Part shown: positions 1-8,464 of the stretch, one piece after another
Position numbering within the stretch: the stretch's first letter is position 1
How the letters are laid out: each line of letters opens with the position of its first letter
DNA from: Mesorhizobium huakuii
GTDB taxonomy: Bacteria > Pseudomonadota > Alphaproteobacteria > Rhizobiales > Rhizobiaceae
Direction of reading: 5' to 3'
NCBI RefSeq assembly: GCF_030160235.1
Contig: NZ_BSNY01000034.1
Coordinates: forward strand, 62,001 to 126,000
Length of the DNA stretch: 64,000 nucleotides
Notes under the pieces: model-generated
Databases searched by the model: none
Told to the model about the DNA's origin: nothing
Seen by the model: only the letters and a program-made list of their open reading frames with translations
Translations under genes and position numbers: made by a program

Positions 1-72
1 ATTGAATACATTCGCGGAAACTCATTTTAAGAGGATTTCCGCTATAGAGTCCCGCAATCTGGGGACCTTTGA

Positions 73-1617
73 ATGCCAGCCGTCAGCAACCCGAAGCGAA
101 CACCGGTGTTCCGATTGCTCACCATAGCAAGTTCGGGCATTGGCAGTTTTGTCCTCGGCATCTGGGGCCTGAAGCACGGTCTCGGCGACGGGTTTGCCGG
201 CATATCGATGGACATGATGGTCGCAATCATGGCCGCGCTTTGCGCGCTGGCGGCGTCGGTGGCGGCCATGTCGTTCTTCGCCGGCGTCGATGAATCAGCC
301 GATTTCGTCTTCAACGAAACCCATTTCGACAAGCTGACCGGGCTGCTGGCGCGCCCGGCGATGGTCGGCAAGATCGCCGAGGCGGCATGCGCGACGAGCA
401 GGACCGGAGAGCCGGTGTTCCTGATCGACATCGACATCGACCGGTTCAAGCAGATCAACGACGCGATCGGCTATACGCAGGGCGACGAGTTGATCCGCGC
501 CTTCACCAAGCGGCTGCAGACCTGCGTGCCCGCACGGGCCGTGATCGGACGTATCGGCGCCGGCGAGTTCGCGGTGCTGCTTGCGGATCATCAGATCCAG
601 GGAACGATGGAAAGCATGGTCGAAAGGCTCATCGACGAAATGATGGAGCCCTATGAGCTGAGCACCCATCAGCAATCGGTGAGCCTGTCGGTGGGTATCG
701 TGGCCATGCCCAAGGATGGCGTCGATCCGGTGCTTCTCCTGCGCCGCTCCAATCTGGCGCTGCAGAATGCGCGCGCCGGCGGGGTCGGCAACTGGTCGGT
801 GTTCGACAGCGAGATGGGGCGTGTCGCCGATCATCGCCAATGGGTCGAATCCGAACTGCACACCGCTTTCGAGCGCGGAGACTTCGACCTCCACTATCAG
901 CCGCAGCTCGACCTGCCGACCGGCCGCATCATCGGCTACGAGGCGCTGATCCGCTGGAACCATCCCGAACGCGGCATGATCCCGCCCATGGAGTTCATCC
1001 AGATCGCCGAGGAAACCGGCATGATCAACCCGATCGGCGAATGGGTTCTGCGCAAGGCTTGCAGCGACGCCCGCCATTTACCTGACGACTGCTTCGTCGC
1101 CGTCAACATCTCGCCGGTTCAGTTCATGACCAAGGACTTCGTCGGCATCGTGCGCGACACCATGCGGGCCACCGGCATCAAGCCGTCGCGGCTTGAGCTG
1201 GAAGTCACCGAGACGGCGATGATGCAGGACCGCGACCGCGCGGCCGCCATCCTGAAAGAGCTTGCCGACATGGGCATCTCCGTTGCCGTCGACGATTTCG
1301 GCACCGGCTATTCCAACCTCAGCTACCTCATCGATTTCTCGTTCGGCAAGCTGAAGATCGACCGTTCCTTCGTAAGCCGCATCGATACCGATTCCAACTC
1401 CGGCGCGGTCGTCTCGACCATTGTCGGGCTTTCGCGGGCGCTCGGCGTCAGCATCATTGCCGAAGGTGTCGAGACCGAGAGCCAGGCGACACTGTTGCGG
1501 GCCGCCGGCTGTGAGGTGGTGCAAGGCTACCTGTTCGGCCGGCCGGCGCCGCTCAAGTTCAGGCTTGGCGACGAGCACGCGACCGACGAGGTCCGGCGCG
1601 TCGCCAACCTGCATTGA
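73..1617 (+). CDS. Membrane-anchored GGDEF/EAL protein, probable c-di-GMP phosphodiesterase
   Basis: Two hydrophobic N-terminal segments (about residues 15-35 and 46-70) should anchor the protein in the inner membrane. A GGDEF domain follows (about 85-240), then an EAL domain (about 260-505). The GGDEF signature reads GAGEF at residues 162-166, losing the third-position acidic residue needed for cyclase activity, so this half is probably a regulatory or GTP-sensing module. The EAL half looks catalytic: EAL at 290-292, NISPVQF, ELEVTE, DDFGTGYSNL, KIDRSF, AEGVET and QGYLFG are all present. I infer hydrolysis of c-di-GMP to pGpG. The ATG at 73 follows a GGGGACC ribosome site at a suitable distance. 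The gene stands alone and converges with the next gene, 6 bp away. The input signal is unknown. Confidence 0.9.
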   Translation: MPAVSNPKRTPVFRLLTIASSGIGSFVLGIWGLKHGLGDGFAGISMDMMVAIMAALCALAASVAAMSFFAGVDESADFVFNETHFDKLTGLLARPAMVGKIAEAACATSRTGEPVFLIDIDIDRFKQINDAIGYTQGDELIRAFTKRLQTCVPARAVIGRIGAGEFAVLLADHQIQGTMESMVERLIDEMMEPYELSTHQQSVSLSVGIVAMPKDGVDPVLLLRRSNLALQNARAGGVGNWSVFDSEMGRVADHRQWVESELHTAFERGDFDLHYQPQLDLPTGRIIGYEALIRWNHPERGMIPPMEFIQIAEETGMINPIGEWVLRKACSDARHLPDDCFVAVNISPVQFMTKDFVGIVRDTMRATGIKPSRLELEVTETAMMQDRDRAAAILKELADMGISVAVDDFGTGYSNLSYLIDFSFGKLKIDRSFVSRIDTDSNSGAVVSTIVGLSRALGVSIIAEGVETESQATLLRAAGCEVVQGYLFGRPAPLKFRLGDEHATDEVRRVANLH

Positions 1618-1623
1618 GGCAAG

Positions 1624-2634
1624 TCAACGCCGAGCGGAAAACACCTTGAACATGCCGTCGCGGGCAAGCTCCGCGTGGCTGGCAAAGGCGGCCGACAGCA
1701 CGGGCTCGTAGGGAAGCTGGCGGTTGGCGACCATGAACAGCCTGCCAGCCGGCTTCAAAGCCTTGGCCGCCGCGCGGATCATGCCGGCGCCGATCTCCGG
1801 CTCGGCCGCACGGCTGCGGTGGAAGGGCGGGTTCATGGCGATGACGTCGTAGCGGCGCTCGACAGGCTCGGCGAGCAGATCCGTCCAGAAGAAGCCTTGC
1901 GCCACTGTGTTGGCGAGGTTGCCCTTGGCCGCCTCCAGCGCGTCGAAATCAGCCTCATGGAGATCGAGACCAGACAGGCCTGACGAGCGGGCAACCATCT
2001 CAGCCGCGACATAACCCCAACCGGCGCAGAAATCGGCCGCACTGCCGCGCAGGTCACCGGGCAGGTTGTCGACCAGCAGTTTCGAACCCGCATCGACGCG
2101 ATCGAAGGAGAACATGCCGGGTGCGGTGTGGAACCGCTCCTCGATCAGCAAGGCGGGATTGGCGGCGCGAAGCGTGGCGGCGGCCTGCATATCCGCCGGG
2201 CGGCGCAGCCAGAAGGCGATGCCGTGATATTTCGGCATATGGCCGTTGAGCGGCACGAGCTCGTCGACGCGCTTGCGCAAGCTGGCAATGCCGTCGTCCT
2301 TGCCACCGGCGACCACGACAAGTCCGCCCGGCGCCACGCGCTCCAGGGCCTCGGCGATACGCAGTTCGTTCTGGCCGCGGTGACGGCCCGCGAGCACGAG
2401 GGCGGCATCAAAACCATCCCCCTCGGTTCGCGGCGTGACGGCAAAGCCCGCCGCCTGCAATGCGCGGAAATGCGGCCGGAAGCCCTGTACGAGGTGCAGC
2501 GTGGCCTCGAAACCCGGCGGCACGCGCAGGCCGGGCTCGGCACCGAGGAAGAGAATGCGCTCGTCCTTTCGTGGCAAGGAGAGAGCCTCGGCCTCGAACG
2601 GATGGAAAAGCGTCTTCAGCGCTTCAGCGGACAT
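1624..2634 (-). CDS. Class I SAM-dependent methyltransferase, RsmC-like (16S rRNA guanine-N2)
   Basis: This 336-residue protein has the two-domain layout of RsmC: a degenerate N-terminal methyltransferase-like half, then a catalytic C-terminal half with a nucleotide-binding stretch (DFCAGWGYVAAEM) and the NPPF motif at residues 268-271. NPPF/NPPY marks methyltransferases that modify exocyclic amines of purines, so guanine N2 in 16S rRNA (G1207-type) is the likely target. The exact base cannot be proven from sequence. It lies downstream of pnp on the same strand, separated from it by a terminator-like hairpin, so it probably has its own promoter or relies on read-through. Confidence 0.8.
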   Translation of the reverse strand: MSAEALKTLFHPFEAEALSLPRKDERILFLGAEPGLRVPPGFEATLHLVQGFRPHFRALQAAGFAVTPRTEGDGFDAALVLAGRHRGQNELRIAEALERVAPGGLVVVAGGKDDGIASLRKRVDELVPLNGHMPKYHGIAFWLRRPADMQAAATLRAANPALLIEERFHTAPGMFSFDRVDAGSKLLVDNLPGDLRGSAADFCAGWGYVAAEMVARSSGLSGLDLHEADFDALEAAKGNLANTVAQGFFWTDLLAEPVERRYDVIAMNPPFHRSRAAEPEIGAGMIRAAAKALKPAGRLFMVANRQLPYEPVLSAAFASHAELARDGMFKVFSARR

Positions 2635-2670
2635 GGAAGTGCTCCCGGATTCTTACGCAATTCCAAACGA

Positions 2671-2700
2671 AAACGGGCGCGACATAAGCCGCGCCCGTTT
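2671..2700 (-). terminator. Intrinsic terminator downstream of pnp
   Basis: An 11-bp perfect inverted repeat (AAACGGGCGCG paired with CGCGCCCGTTT) has an 8-nt loop. On the minus strand the stem is followed by TTTTCGTTT, a broken U tract. It starts 20 bp past the pnp stop codon. The plus-strand reading also has a short T run after it, so it could act in both directions. Confidence 0.75.
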
Positions 2701-2720
2701 CGATTTTTCTGTCAGATCGC

Positions 2721-4868
2721 TCAGGCGGCGTCTTCTTCGCCTTCGGCTTTCTTATCGCGCACGATTTCCTTGCCGGTGGCCTGGTCGACGACCTTCATCG
2801 ACAGGCGGACCTTGCCGCGCTCGTCGAAGCCCATAAGCTTGACCCAGACCTTGTCGCCTTCCTTGACGACGTCGGAGGTCTTGGCAACGCGCTCATTGGC
2901 GAGCTGCGAGATGTGGACGAGGCCGTCACGCGGACCGAAGAAGTTGACGAAGGCGCCGAAGTCGGCGGTCTTGACGACCGTGCCTTCGTAGATCTCGCCG
3001 ACTTCCGGCTCGGCGACGATGGTGTGGATCCACTTCTTCGCCGCCTCGATCTCCTTGGCGTTCGAGGAAGCGATCTTCACCGTGCCGTCGTCCTCGATGT
3101 TGATCTTGGCGCCGGTCTTCTCGACGATCTCGCGGATGACCTTGCCGCCCGAACCGATGACGTCGCGGATCTTGTCGGTCGGGATGTGCATGACCTCGAT
3201 GCGCGGCGCGAATTCGCCGAGTTCGGGGCGGGCGCCGGTCAGGGCATGAGCCATTTCGCCGAGGATATGCTGGCGGCCGTCCTTGGCCTGGTCCAGCGCG
3301 ATCTTCATGATCTCCTCGGTGATGCCCTCGATCTTGATGTCCATCTGCAGCGAGGTGATGCCGTTGGCGGTGCCGGCAACCTTGAAGTCCATGTCGCCGA
3401 GGTGATCCTCGTCACCAAGGATGTCGGAGAGCACGGCGAAGCGCTCGCCTTCCTTGATCAGGCCCATCGCAATACCGGCAACGGGCTTGGCCAGCGGCAC
3501 GCCGGCATCCATCAGCGCCAGCGAGGTGCCGCAGACGGTGGCCATCGAGGACGAGCCGTTGGACTCGGTGATCTCCGAGACGACACGCAGCGTGTAGGGG
3601 AACTGGTCAGCGCTCGGCAGCATCGGACGAATGGCGCGCCAGGCGAGCTTGCCGTGGCCGATTTCGCGGCGGCCCGGCGAACCCATGCGGCCGGTCTCAC
3701 CGACGGAATAGGGAGGGAAGTTGTAGTGAAGGAGGAACTTCTCCTTGTACATGCCGGTCAGCGAATCGACATACTGCTCGTCTTCGCCGGTGCCGAGCGT
3801 GGCAACGACCAGCGCCTGCGTCTCGCCGCGGGTGAACAGCGCCGAACCATGGGTGCGCGGCAGGACGCCGACTTCGGAGACGATCTTGCGGACCGTCTTC
3901 AGGTCGCGGCCATCGATGCGCGAGCCGGTGTCGAGGATGTTCCAGCGCACGACCTTGGCCTGGAGTTCCTTGAACACCGAACCGATCTGCTCGGAGGTGT
4001 ATTTGGGCTCTTCGCCTTCGGCAGGAGCAAAGGCTGCCTTGACCTTCGCCTTGACGGCGTCGACGGCGGCATAGCGCTGCTGCTTGTCGGTGATCTTGTA
4101 GGCCTCACGAAGCTCGTCGCCGACGATCTTCAGCATCTCTGCTTCGAGCGCGGAATAGTCCGGCGCGGTGAAGTCGCGCGGCTCCTTGGCGGCAACTTCG
4201 GCCAGCTTGATGATGGCGTCGATGACCGGCTGGAAGCCCTTATGGCCGAACATGACAGCGCCGAGCATCAGCTCTTCGCCAAGTTCCTTGGCTTCCGATT
4301 CAACCATCAGCACGGCGTCGGCGGTGCCGGCGACGACGAGGTCGAGCTTGGATTCCTGCATTTCGTCGATATGCGGGTTGAGAACGTATTCGCCGTTGAT
4401 GTAGCCGACGCGCGCGCCGCCGACCGGACCCATGAAGGGGACGCCCGACAGGGTCAGCGCGGCCGAGGTGGCGACGATCGACAGGATGTCCGGATCGTTC
4501 TCGAGGTCATGCTGGACGACGGTGACGACGATCTGCGTGTCGTTCTTGTAGCCGTCGGCGAAGAGCGGACGGATCGGGCGGTCGATGAGGCGCGAAACCA
4601 GCGTTTCCTTTTCGCTCGGACGGCCTTCGCGCTTGAAATAGCCGCCCGGGATCTTGCCGGCGGCATAGGTCTTTTCCTGGTAGTTGACGGTCAGCGGAAA
4701 GAAATCGAGGCCGGGCTTGGGCTCTTTCATCGAAACGACGGTGGCCAGAACCTTGGTCTCGCCGTAGGTGGCGAGCACAGCGCCGTCAGCCTGACGGGCG
4801 ATCTTGCCGGTTTCGAGGATGAGCGGGCGACCGCCCCATTCGATTTCCACTTTGTGCTGATTGAACAT
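2721..4868 (-). CDS. pnp: Polyribonucleotide nucleotidyltransferase (PNPase)
   Basis: PNPase degrades RNA 3'-to-5' with phosphate and is a core part of the RNA degradosome. The 715-residue protein has the family order: first RNase PH core (about 10-230), helical linker, second catalytic RNase PH core (about 310-550), KH domain (about 555-615, with [11 protein letters not shown]) and S1 domain (about 622-690, starting [10 protein letters not shown]). It ends in an acidic tail. The frame is open for another 78 codons upstream, but the start at 4868 (protein [13 protein letters not shown]) has an AAGGACA ribosome site and matches the family's N-terminus. It lies downstream of rpsO, as in most bacteria, behind a roughly 400-bp leader carrying two hairpins. 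Confidence 0.98.
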   Translation of the reverse strand: MFNQHKVEIEWGGRPLILETGKIARQADGAVLATYGETKVLATVVSMKEPKPGLDFFPLTVNYQEKTYAAGKIPGGYFKREGRPSEKETLVSRLIDRPIRPLFADGYKNDTQIVVTVVQHDLENDPDILSIVATSAALTLSGVPFMGPVGGARVGYINGEYVLNPHIDEMQESKLDLVVAGTADAVLMVESEAKELGEELMLGAVMFGHKGFQPVIDAIIKLAEVAAKEPRDFTAPDYSALEAEMLKIVGDELREAYKITDKQQRYAAVDAVKAKVKAAFAPAEGEEPKYTSEQIGSVFKELQAKVVRWNILDTGSRIDGRDLKTVRKIVSEVGVLPRTHGSALFTRGETQALVVATLGTGEDEQYVDSLTGMYKEKFLLHYNFPPYSVGETGRMGSPGRREIGHGKLAWRAIRPMLPSADQFPYTLRVVSEITESNGSSSMATVCGTSLALMDAGVPLAKPVAGIAMGLIKEGERFAVLSDILGDEDHLGDMDFKVAGTANGITSLQMDIKIEGITEEIMKIALDQAKDGRQHILGEMAHALTGARPELGEFAPRIEVMHIPTDKIRDVIGSGGKVIREIVEKTGAKINIEDDGTVKIASSNAKEIEAAKKWIHTIVAEPEVGEIYEGTVVKTADFGAFVNFFGPRDGLVHISQLANERVAKTSDVVKEGDKVWVKLMGFDERGKVRLSMKVVDQATGKEIVRDKKAEGEEDAA

Positions 4869-5267
4869 GTCTTGTCCTTTGTATGAGGAAGGGCCGCGCC
4901 GTTTCAGCGTGCGCGGGTGCCCTTTCCTCTGGCTTCCTTTCTCGGGCAGCCACGGGCAAGACAACGGGAGGCTCGGGTCTGTCGGCACGGTGGCCATGCG
5001 AGCGTCCTGCAATCCTGCCCCATGACCGTCCATGGGTGGCTCCGAGTGGCCCTCTGCGCGCTCGAAGCCGGATATGGCCAATCGATCGACCGGCCCGCGC
5101 ATGACCCCGGTTTACGGAACACGTCATGCGCAATTCAACTTTTCGGAGCGTCCGTCCGGCACCCGGATGGGGTGCGCGGCGCTCCAGTCCTGCATTCGAG
5201 ATCGGATTGGTCCGGTGCTCGAATGCGCGACCGGCGGACTCCTTGAGAGAGCCCGCCGGTCAATTCG
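4869..5267 (-). other. Long rpsO-pnp intergenic region (pnp leader)
   Basis: This 399-bp stretch separates the rpsO stop codon from the pnp start. An open frame continuous with pnp crosses part of it, but its residues match no PNPase N-terminus and the pnp ribosome site lies at the end of the stretch, so I treat it as untranslated leader. It holds two adjacent hairpins, listed separately. The rest shows no other feature I can name. Confidence 0.6.
5192..5261 (-). promoter_or_regulatory. Paired hairpins between rpsO and pnp
   Basis: Two stem-loops lie side by side just after the rpsO stop codon. The first read on the minus strand is 5229-5261, a perfect 9-bp arm (GACCGGCGG with CCGCCGGTC). 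The second is 5192-5226, a perfect 9-bp arm (GCATTCGAG with CTCGAATGC). Neither is followed by a U tract, so they are unlikely to be simple terminators. In Escherichia coli the rpsO-pnp region carries an RNase III-cleaved stem that controls pnp. By analogy I infer a processing or autoregulatory structure here. Confidence 0.5.
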
Positions 5268-5537
5268 TCAACGGCGCAGACCGAGCTTCTCGATCAGTGT
5301 CTGATAGCGCGCGTCGTCCTTGCGCTTGAGGTAATCAAGCAGGCTGCGGCGCTGGGACACGAGAGCGAGCAGACCACGGCGGGAATGGTTATCCTTCTTG
5401 TGGTCCTTGAAATGGTCGGTCAGGTTCTTGATGCGCTCGGAAAGGATGGCCACCTGGACTTCCGGAGACCCGGTATCGCCCTTGGCGGTCGCGAATTCAC
5501 CCATCAATTCCTTTTTGCGCTCGGCAGTAATCGACAT
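5268..5537 (-). CDS. rpsO: 30S ribosomal protein S15
   Basis: The 89-residue length and sequence ([44 protein letters not shown], ending LGLRR) are those of bacterial S15, which binds 16S rRNA early in 30S assembly. The frame extends upstream, but translation must start at 5537 to give the universal N-terminus. It sits between corA and pnp within the rimP-to-pnp translation cluster. Confidence 0.98.
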   Translation of the reverse strand: MSITAERKKELMGEFATAKGDTGSPEVQVAILSERIKNLTDHFKDHKKDNHSRRGLLALVSQRRSLLDYLKRKDDARYQTLIEKLGLRR

Positions 5538-5720
5538 CGTGTTTTTCCTTATCTGTTTGAGGAAACGGGTCGCCCTCAGCCGGGATGTCGTCCAGCAGGG
5601 GCCGGTGCAAGCAAAGCGTCGTGGCGCTATGCTGCGGCGCATATAGTGCAATTCCCGGCAAAACACCAGCCCAATTCACCAAGCCGGCTTTTCAGCTCCA
5701 AATGGCAAGTTTTGTCGCCT

Positions 5721-6815
5721 TTAAAGCCATTTCTTCCATTTGAAGAAGGCAATCAGGCCGACAGCGACAAGCAGCATGAAGACGAGTGCCGCCGGATAGC
5801 CATAGTAGGCCCGCAGCTCCGGCATGTTCCATGGCGAGGTATCGGGACTGAAATTCATGCCCCAGACGCCGACCAGGAAGGTGAGCGGCATGAAGATGAC
5901 CGAGACGATGGTGAGATAGCTGATGACGTCGTTGGTGCGCGCCTGGCTCAGCGACAGATGCATCTCGATCAGCCCGGTCAGCATGTCTCGCTGATTTTCG
6001 ACCAGTTCGATCAATCGCAGCGAATGATCAAGCGTGTCGTTGAGGAAGACCTTGGTCTCGGCTTTCACAAAGGGCACGTCGTTACGGATCATCGTCGCCA
6101 GTGCATCGCGCATGGGCCAAAGCACGCCCTTCAACACGTTGGCATCACGCCGCAGTTCATGCAGCTGCCGCATCTGGTGTTTGTGCGGCGTGTGCAGCAT
6201 CTCGTCCTCGATGCTGTCCACCATTTCTCCGGCCGCTTCGATCGGCGGGAAATAGCTGTCGACGATGGCGTCGATCAGCGCATAGGCAAGATAGTCAGCA
6301 CCGCGAGCACGCAACCGGTTGGGCATCGAGCTTTCGATGCGCTTGCGCACGGGGTCGAACGGATCGCCCTCCCGCTCCTGAAAGGTGACGACAAAGTTCT
6401 TGCCGAAGAAGACGGCTATCTGTTCGTAGCGGTGGGCGGTGACATCGTCGATCATCCTGACGACAACGAAGGCGTGGTCTTCGAAGAAATCGACCTTCGG
6501 CCGCTGGCCGGTGTTGACGACATCCTCCAGGGCCAGCGGATGCAGGTTGAAAATGCGGCCGATCTCCTCGATCAGCTGGATGTTGGCGAGGCCCGTACAG
6601 TCGAGCCAGATGACCGGCCATTTGTCGCAATTGGCATTGACGTCATCGATGCTGGCGTTGTCGATGGTCTTGAACTTCTGCGGCGAGATCAAGGTCAGCC
6701 GCAATTCGGAGCGTCGCGCCGCCGGATCGGCAATCAGCGTGCCCGGCGAAGCGCCGACCGGCGGCCGCCTCGTCCTCACCGGCGCCCGCTTTTTCACCGC
6801 CTCGGCCATTGCCAT
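5721..6815 (-). CDS. corA: CorA-family Mg2+/divalent cation channel
   Basis: The 364-residue protein has a large acidic, helical cytoplasmic N-terminal domain. Two C-terminal membrane helices follow (starting near ISYLTIVSVIFMPLTFLVG and near ALVFMLLVAVGLIAFF) with the signature GMN between them (VWGMNFSPDT). The basic tail KWKKWL is also typical. CorA forms a pentameric inner-membrane channel for Mg2+, and some family members carry Co2+, Ni2+ or Zn2+. Two starts are possible: ATG at 6815, 4 nt after GAGGGG, or ATG at 6809. It is inserted between truB and rpsO, genes that are often adjacent in other bacteria, with 43 bp to truB. Confidence 0.9.
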   Translation of the reverse strand: MAMAEAVKKRAPVRTRRPPVGASPGTLIADPAARRSELRLTLISPQKFKTIDNASIDDVNANCDKWPVIWLDCTGLANIQLIEEIGRIFNLHPLALEDVVNTGQRPKVDFFEDHAFVVVRMIDDVTAHRYEQIAVFFGKNFVVTFQEREGDPFDPVRKRIESSMPNRLRARGADYLAYALIDAIVDSYFPPIEAAGEMVDSIEDEMLHTPHKHQMRQLHELRRDANVLKGVLWPMRDALATMIRNDVPFVKAETKVFLNDTLDHSLRLIELVENQRDMLTGLIEMHLSLSQARTNDVISYLTIVSVIFMPLTFLVGVWGMNFSPDTSPWNMPELRAYYGYPAALVFMLLVAVGLIAFFKWKKWL

Positions 6816-6858
6816 GTCCCCTCGAGCGTAGAGTCGACGTGAAGTTAGCCGAGAGCCG

Positions 6859-7836
6859 TCAGCCGGCAAAGACCCGCTTGGGCTTGAACATGCCTTGTTC
6901 GATCGCGCCGATGGCAACCAGCTTGCCGCGTGCCGTCGCGCAGGCTTCTTCCGCCTCCACGGGTGCGTCGCGGCCGCGGATGATGACCGGATTGCCGAGG
7001 CGGATCTTGGTCGCCGCATCGTCGCTGATGGCGATCTGCGGCAGGCAGTCGAGCGCCGCTGACGTGTCGACAAGAAGCGCGTCGATCGCGCTGAAGTCTA
7101 TCGGCACATCAACTGCATCGGCATCGTCGGCAGGCTCGGGCTTGTCTTCGCCCGGCGCGCCGAAGCGGGCCGCCTCGAGTTCGGCGATGGTGACGAAATC
7201 CTCTGACGTGAACGGCTCGACCTCGACCCGGCGCAGATCGGAAATATGGCCGAAGCAGCCGAGATCGCGGCCCATGTCACGGGCCAGCGAGCGCACATAG
7301 GTGCCCTTGCCGCATTCGACCTCGAAAACGGTGTGGTCGGCGTTGTGTTCGACTATTTCGAGGCGGCCGATCTCGATCTCGCGCGCGGGGATGTCGACCG
7401 TCTCGCCTTCGCGGGCGAGGTCGTAGGCGCGTTCGCCCGCGATCTTGATGGCCGAGAACTGCGGCGGCGTCTGCATGATGACGCCGGTGTATTTCGGCAG
7501 CAGCGCCCTGACCTCACCTTCCGCCGGACGCAGGTCGGAACTCTTCGTCACCGGCCCTTCAAGATCGTCGGTCGAGCGCTCCTGCCCCCAGGCGACGGTG
7601 AAGCGGTAGATCTTGGCGCCGTCTTGCACATAGGGAACGGTCTTGGTGGCTTCACCGAGCGCGATCGGCAGCATGCCGGAAGCCAGCGGATCGAGCGTGC
7701 CGGCATGGCCGGCCTTTTCCGCCTGGAACAGCCATTTGATCTTGGACACAGCCTCGGTCGAGCCCATGCCCACCGGCTTGTCCAGCACCACCCAGCCGGA
7801 GACCGGCCGGCCCTTCTTCTTGCCGCGGCGCCCCAT
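6859..7836 (-). CDS. truB: tRNA pseudouridine-55 synthase
   Basis: TruB makes the universal pseudouridine at position 55 of the tRNA T-loop. The N-terminal region has the catalytic motif [15 protein letters not shown] with the active aspartate (about residue 47), preceded by [13 protein letters not shown]. The motifs YRFTVAWG and [12 protein letters not shown] follow. The C-terminal part is a PUA-like domain. At 325 residues it has the usual length. The ATG at 7836 overlaps the rbfA stop codon by one base (TAATG), so the two are translationally coupled, as in many genomes. Confidence 0.97.
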   Translation of the reverse strand: MGRRGKKKGRPVSGWVVLDKPVGMGSTEAVSKIKWLFQAEKAGHAGTLDPLASGMLPIALGEATKTVPYVQDGAKIYRFTVAWGQERSTDDLEGPVTKSSDLRPAEGEVRALLPKYTGVIMQTPPQFSAIKIAGERAYDLAREGETVDIPAREIEIGRLEIVEHNADHTVFEVECGKGTYVRSLARDMGRDLGCFGHISDLRRVEVEPFTSEDFVTIAELEAARFGAPGEDKPEPADDADAVDVPIDFSAIDALLVDTSAALDCLPQIAISDDAATKIRLGNPVIIRGRDAPVEAEEACATARGKLVAIGAIEQGMFKPKRVFAG

Positions 7837-8291
7837 TATTCCCCGTCCTTGTCGTCTTTGGCCTTGTCGTCTTTGGCCCCGTCATCCCTGGCCTTGTCGT
7901 CGTCCGCATCGAGATCGCGTGCCACTTCGGGCGACTTCAGCAGATCGTTGATCCTGGCGAAATTGTCGAAGGATGTGTCGAGCTTGAAGCGAAACTCCGG
8001 CATGAACTTCATCTGCCGCAAAGCGCCGGAGACACGGCCCCGGACGAATTTCGCATGCTTGTTCAGCGCCTCGACAACGGCGTCGGTGTCCTTTGCGCCG
8101 AGCGGCGAGACGAAAGCGGTGGCAACCCTCAGATCGGGCGACATGCGCACTTCCGAGACCGACACAACGGTGTTTTCGATCAGCGGATCGATGATCTCGC
8201 CGCGCTGCAAGGTTTCGGAGAGCGCATGGCGCACCTGTTCGGCAACGCGCAGCATACGCTGGGAAGGGCTGGATGTGGTTGGACGGGGCAT
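7836..8291 (-). CDS. rbfA: Ribosome-binding factor A
   Basis: RbfA is a KH-fold factor that binds the 30S subunit and helps 16S rRNA 5'-end maturation, especially in the cold. The core ([53 protein letters not shown]) is complete. I start at the ATG at 8291 ([11 protein letters not shown]), because the extra upstream residues have no family counterpart. The C-terminus is a charged, repetitive Lys/Asp tail (about residues 132-151) made of near-repeats of KDDKA or ARDDG. The gene is coupled to truB and sits 173 bp after infB, beyond a terminator-like hairpin. Confidence 0.95.
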   Translation of the reverse strand: MPRPTTSSPSQRMLRVAEQVRHALSETLQRGEIIDPLIENTVVSVSEVRMSPDLRVATAFVSPLGAKDTDAVVEALNKHAKFVRGRVSGALRQMKFMPEFRFKLDTSFDNFARINDLLKSPEVARDLDADDDKARDDGAKDDKAKDDKDGE

Positions 8292-8414
8292 TTTTCTCAA
8301 TCCTGAAAGCGTGGGGCGCGGGATAGGACCGTGCCACATATCTCATATGTCAACGCATCGGCCCGAAATCGAATTCGGTTTCGAAAAGCACGATGCGCAA
8401 TTTCACAATAAACT

Positions 8415-8444
8415 CCAGGCGGCGGTCGTTCGACCACCGCCTGG
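8415..8444 (-). terminator. Terminator-like hairpin downstream of infB
   Basis: A 13-bp stem (CCAGGCGG-type arms, one U-G wobble on the minus strand) closes a 4-nt GAAC loop 20 bp past the infB stop codon. It is followed by AGTTTATTG, a weak U tract, so termination may be partial. That would let some transcripts read on into rbfA-truB. Confidence 0.6.
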
Positions 8445-8464
8445 CATGGACAAATCACGCGAAC

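Noticed and set aside
2913-4886. A 657-codon open frame on the plus strand opposite pnp
   Set aside because: It is exactly antisense to a certain gene, its translation is Asp/Leu/Val/Gly-biased low-complexity sequence with no family motif, and high-GC codon bias in pnp explains it.
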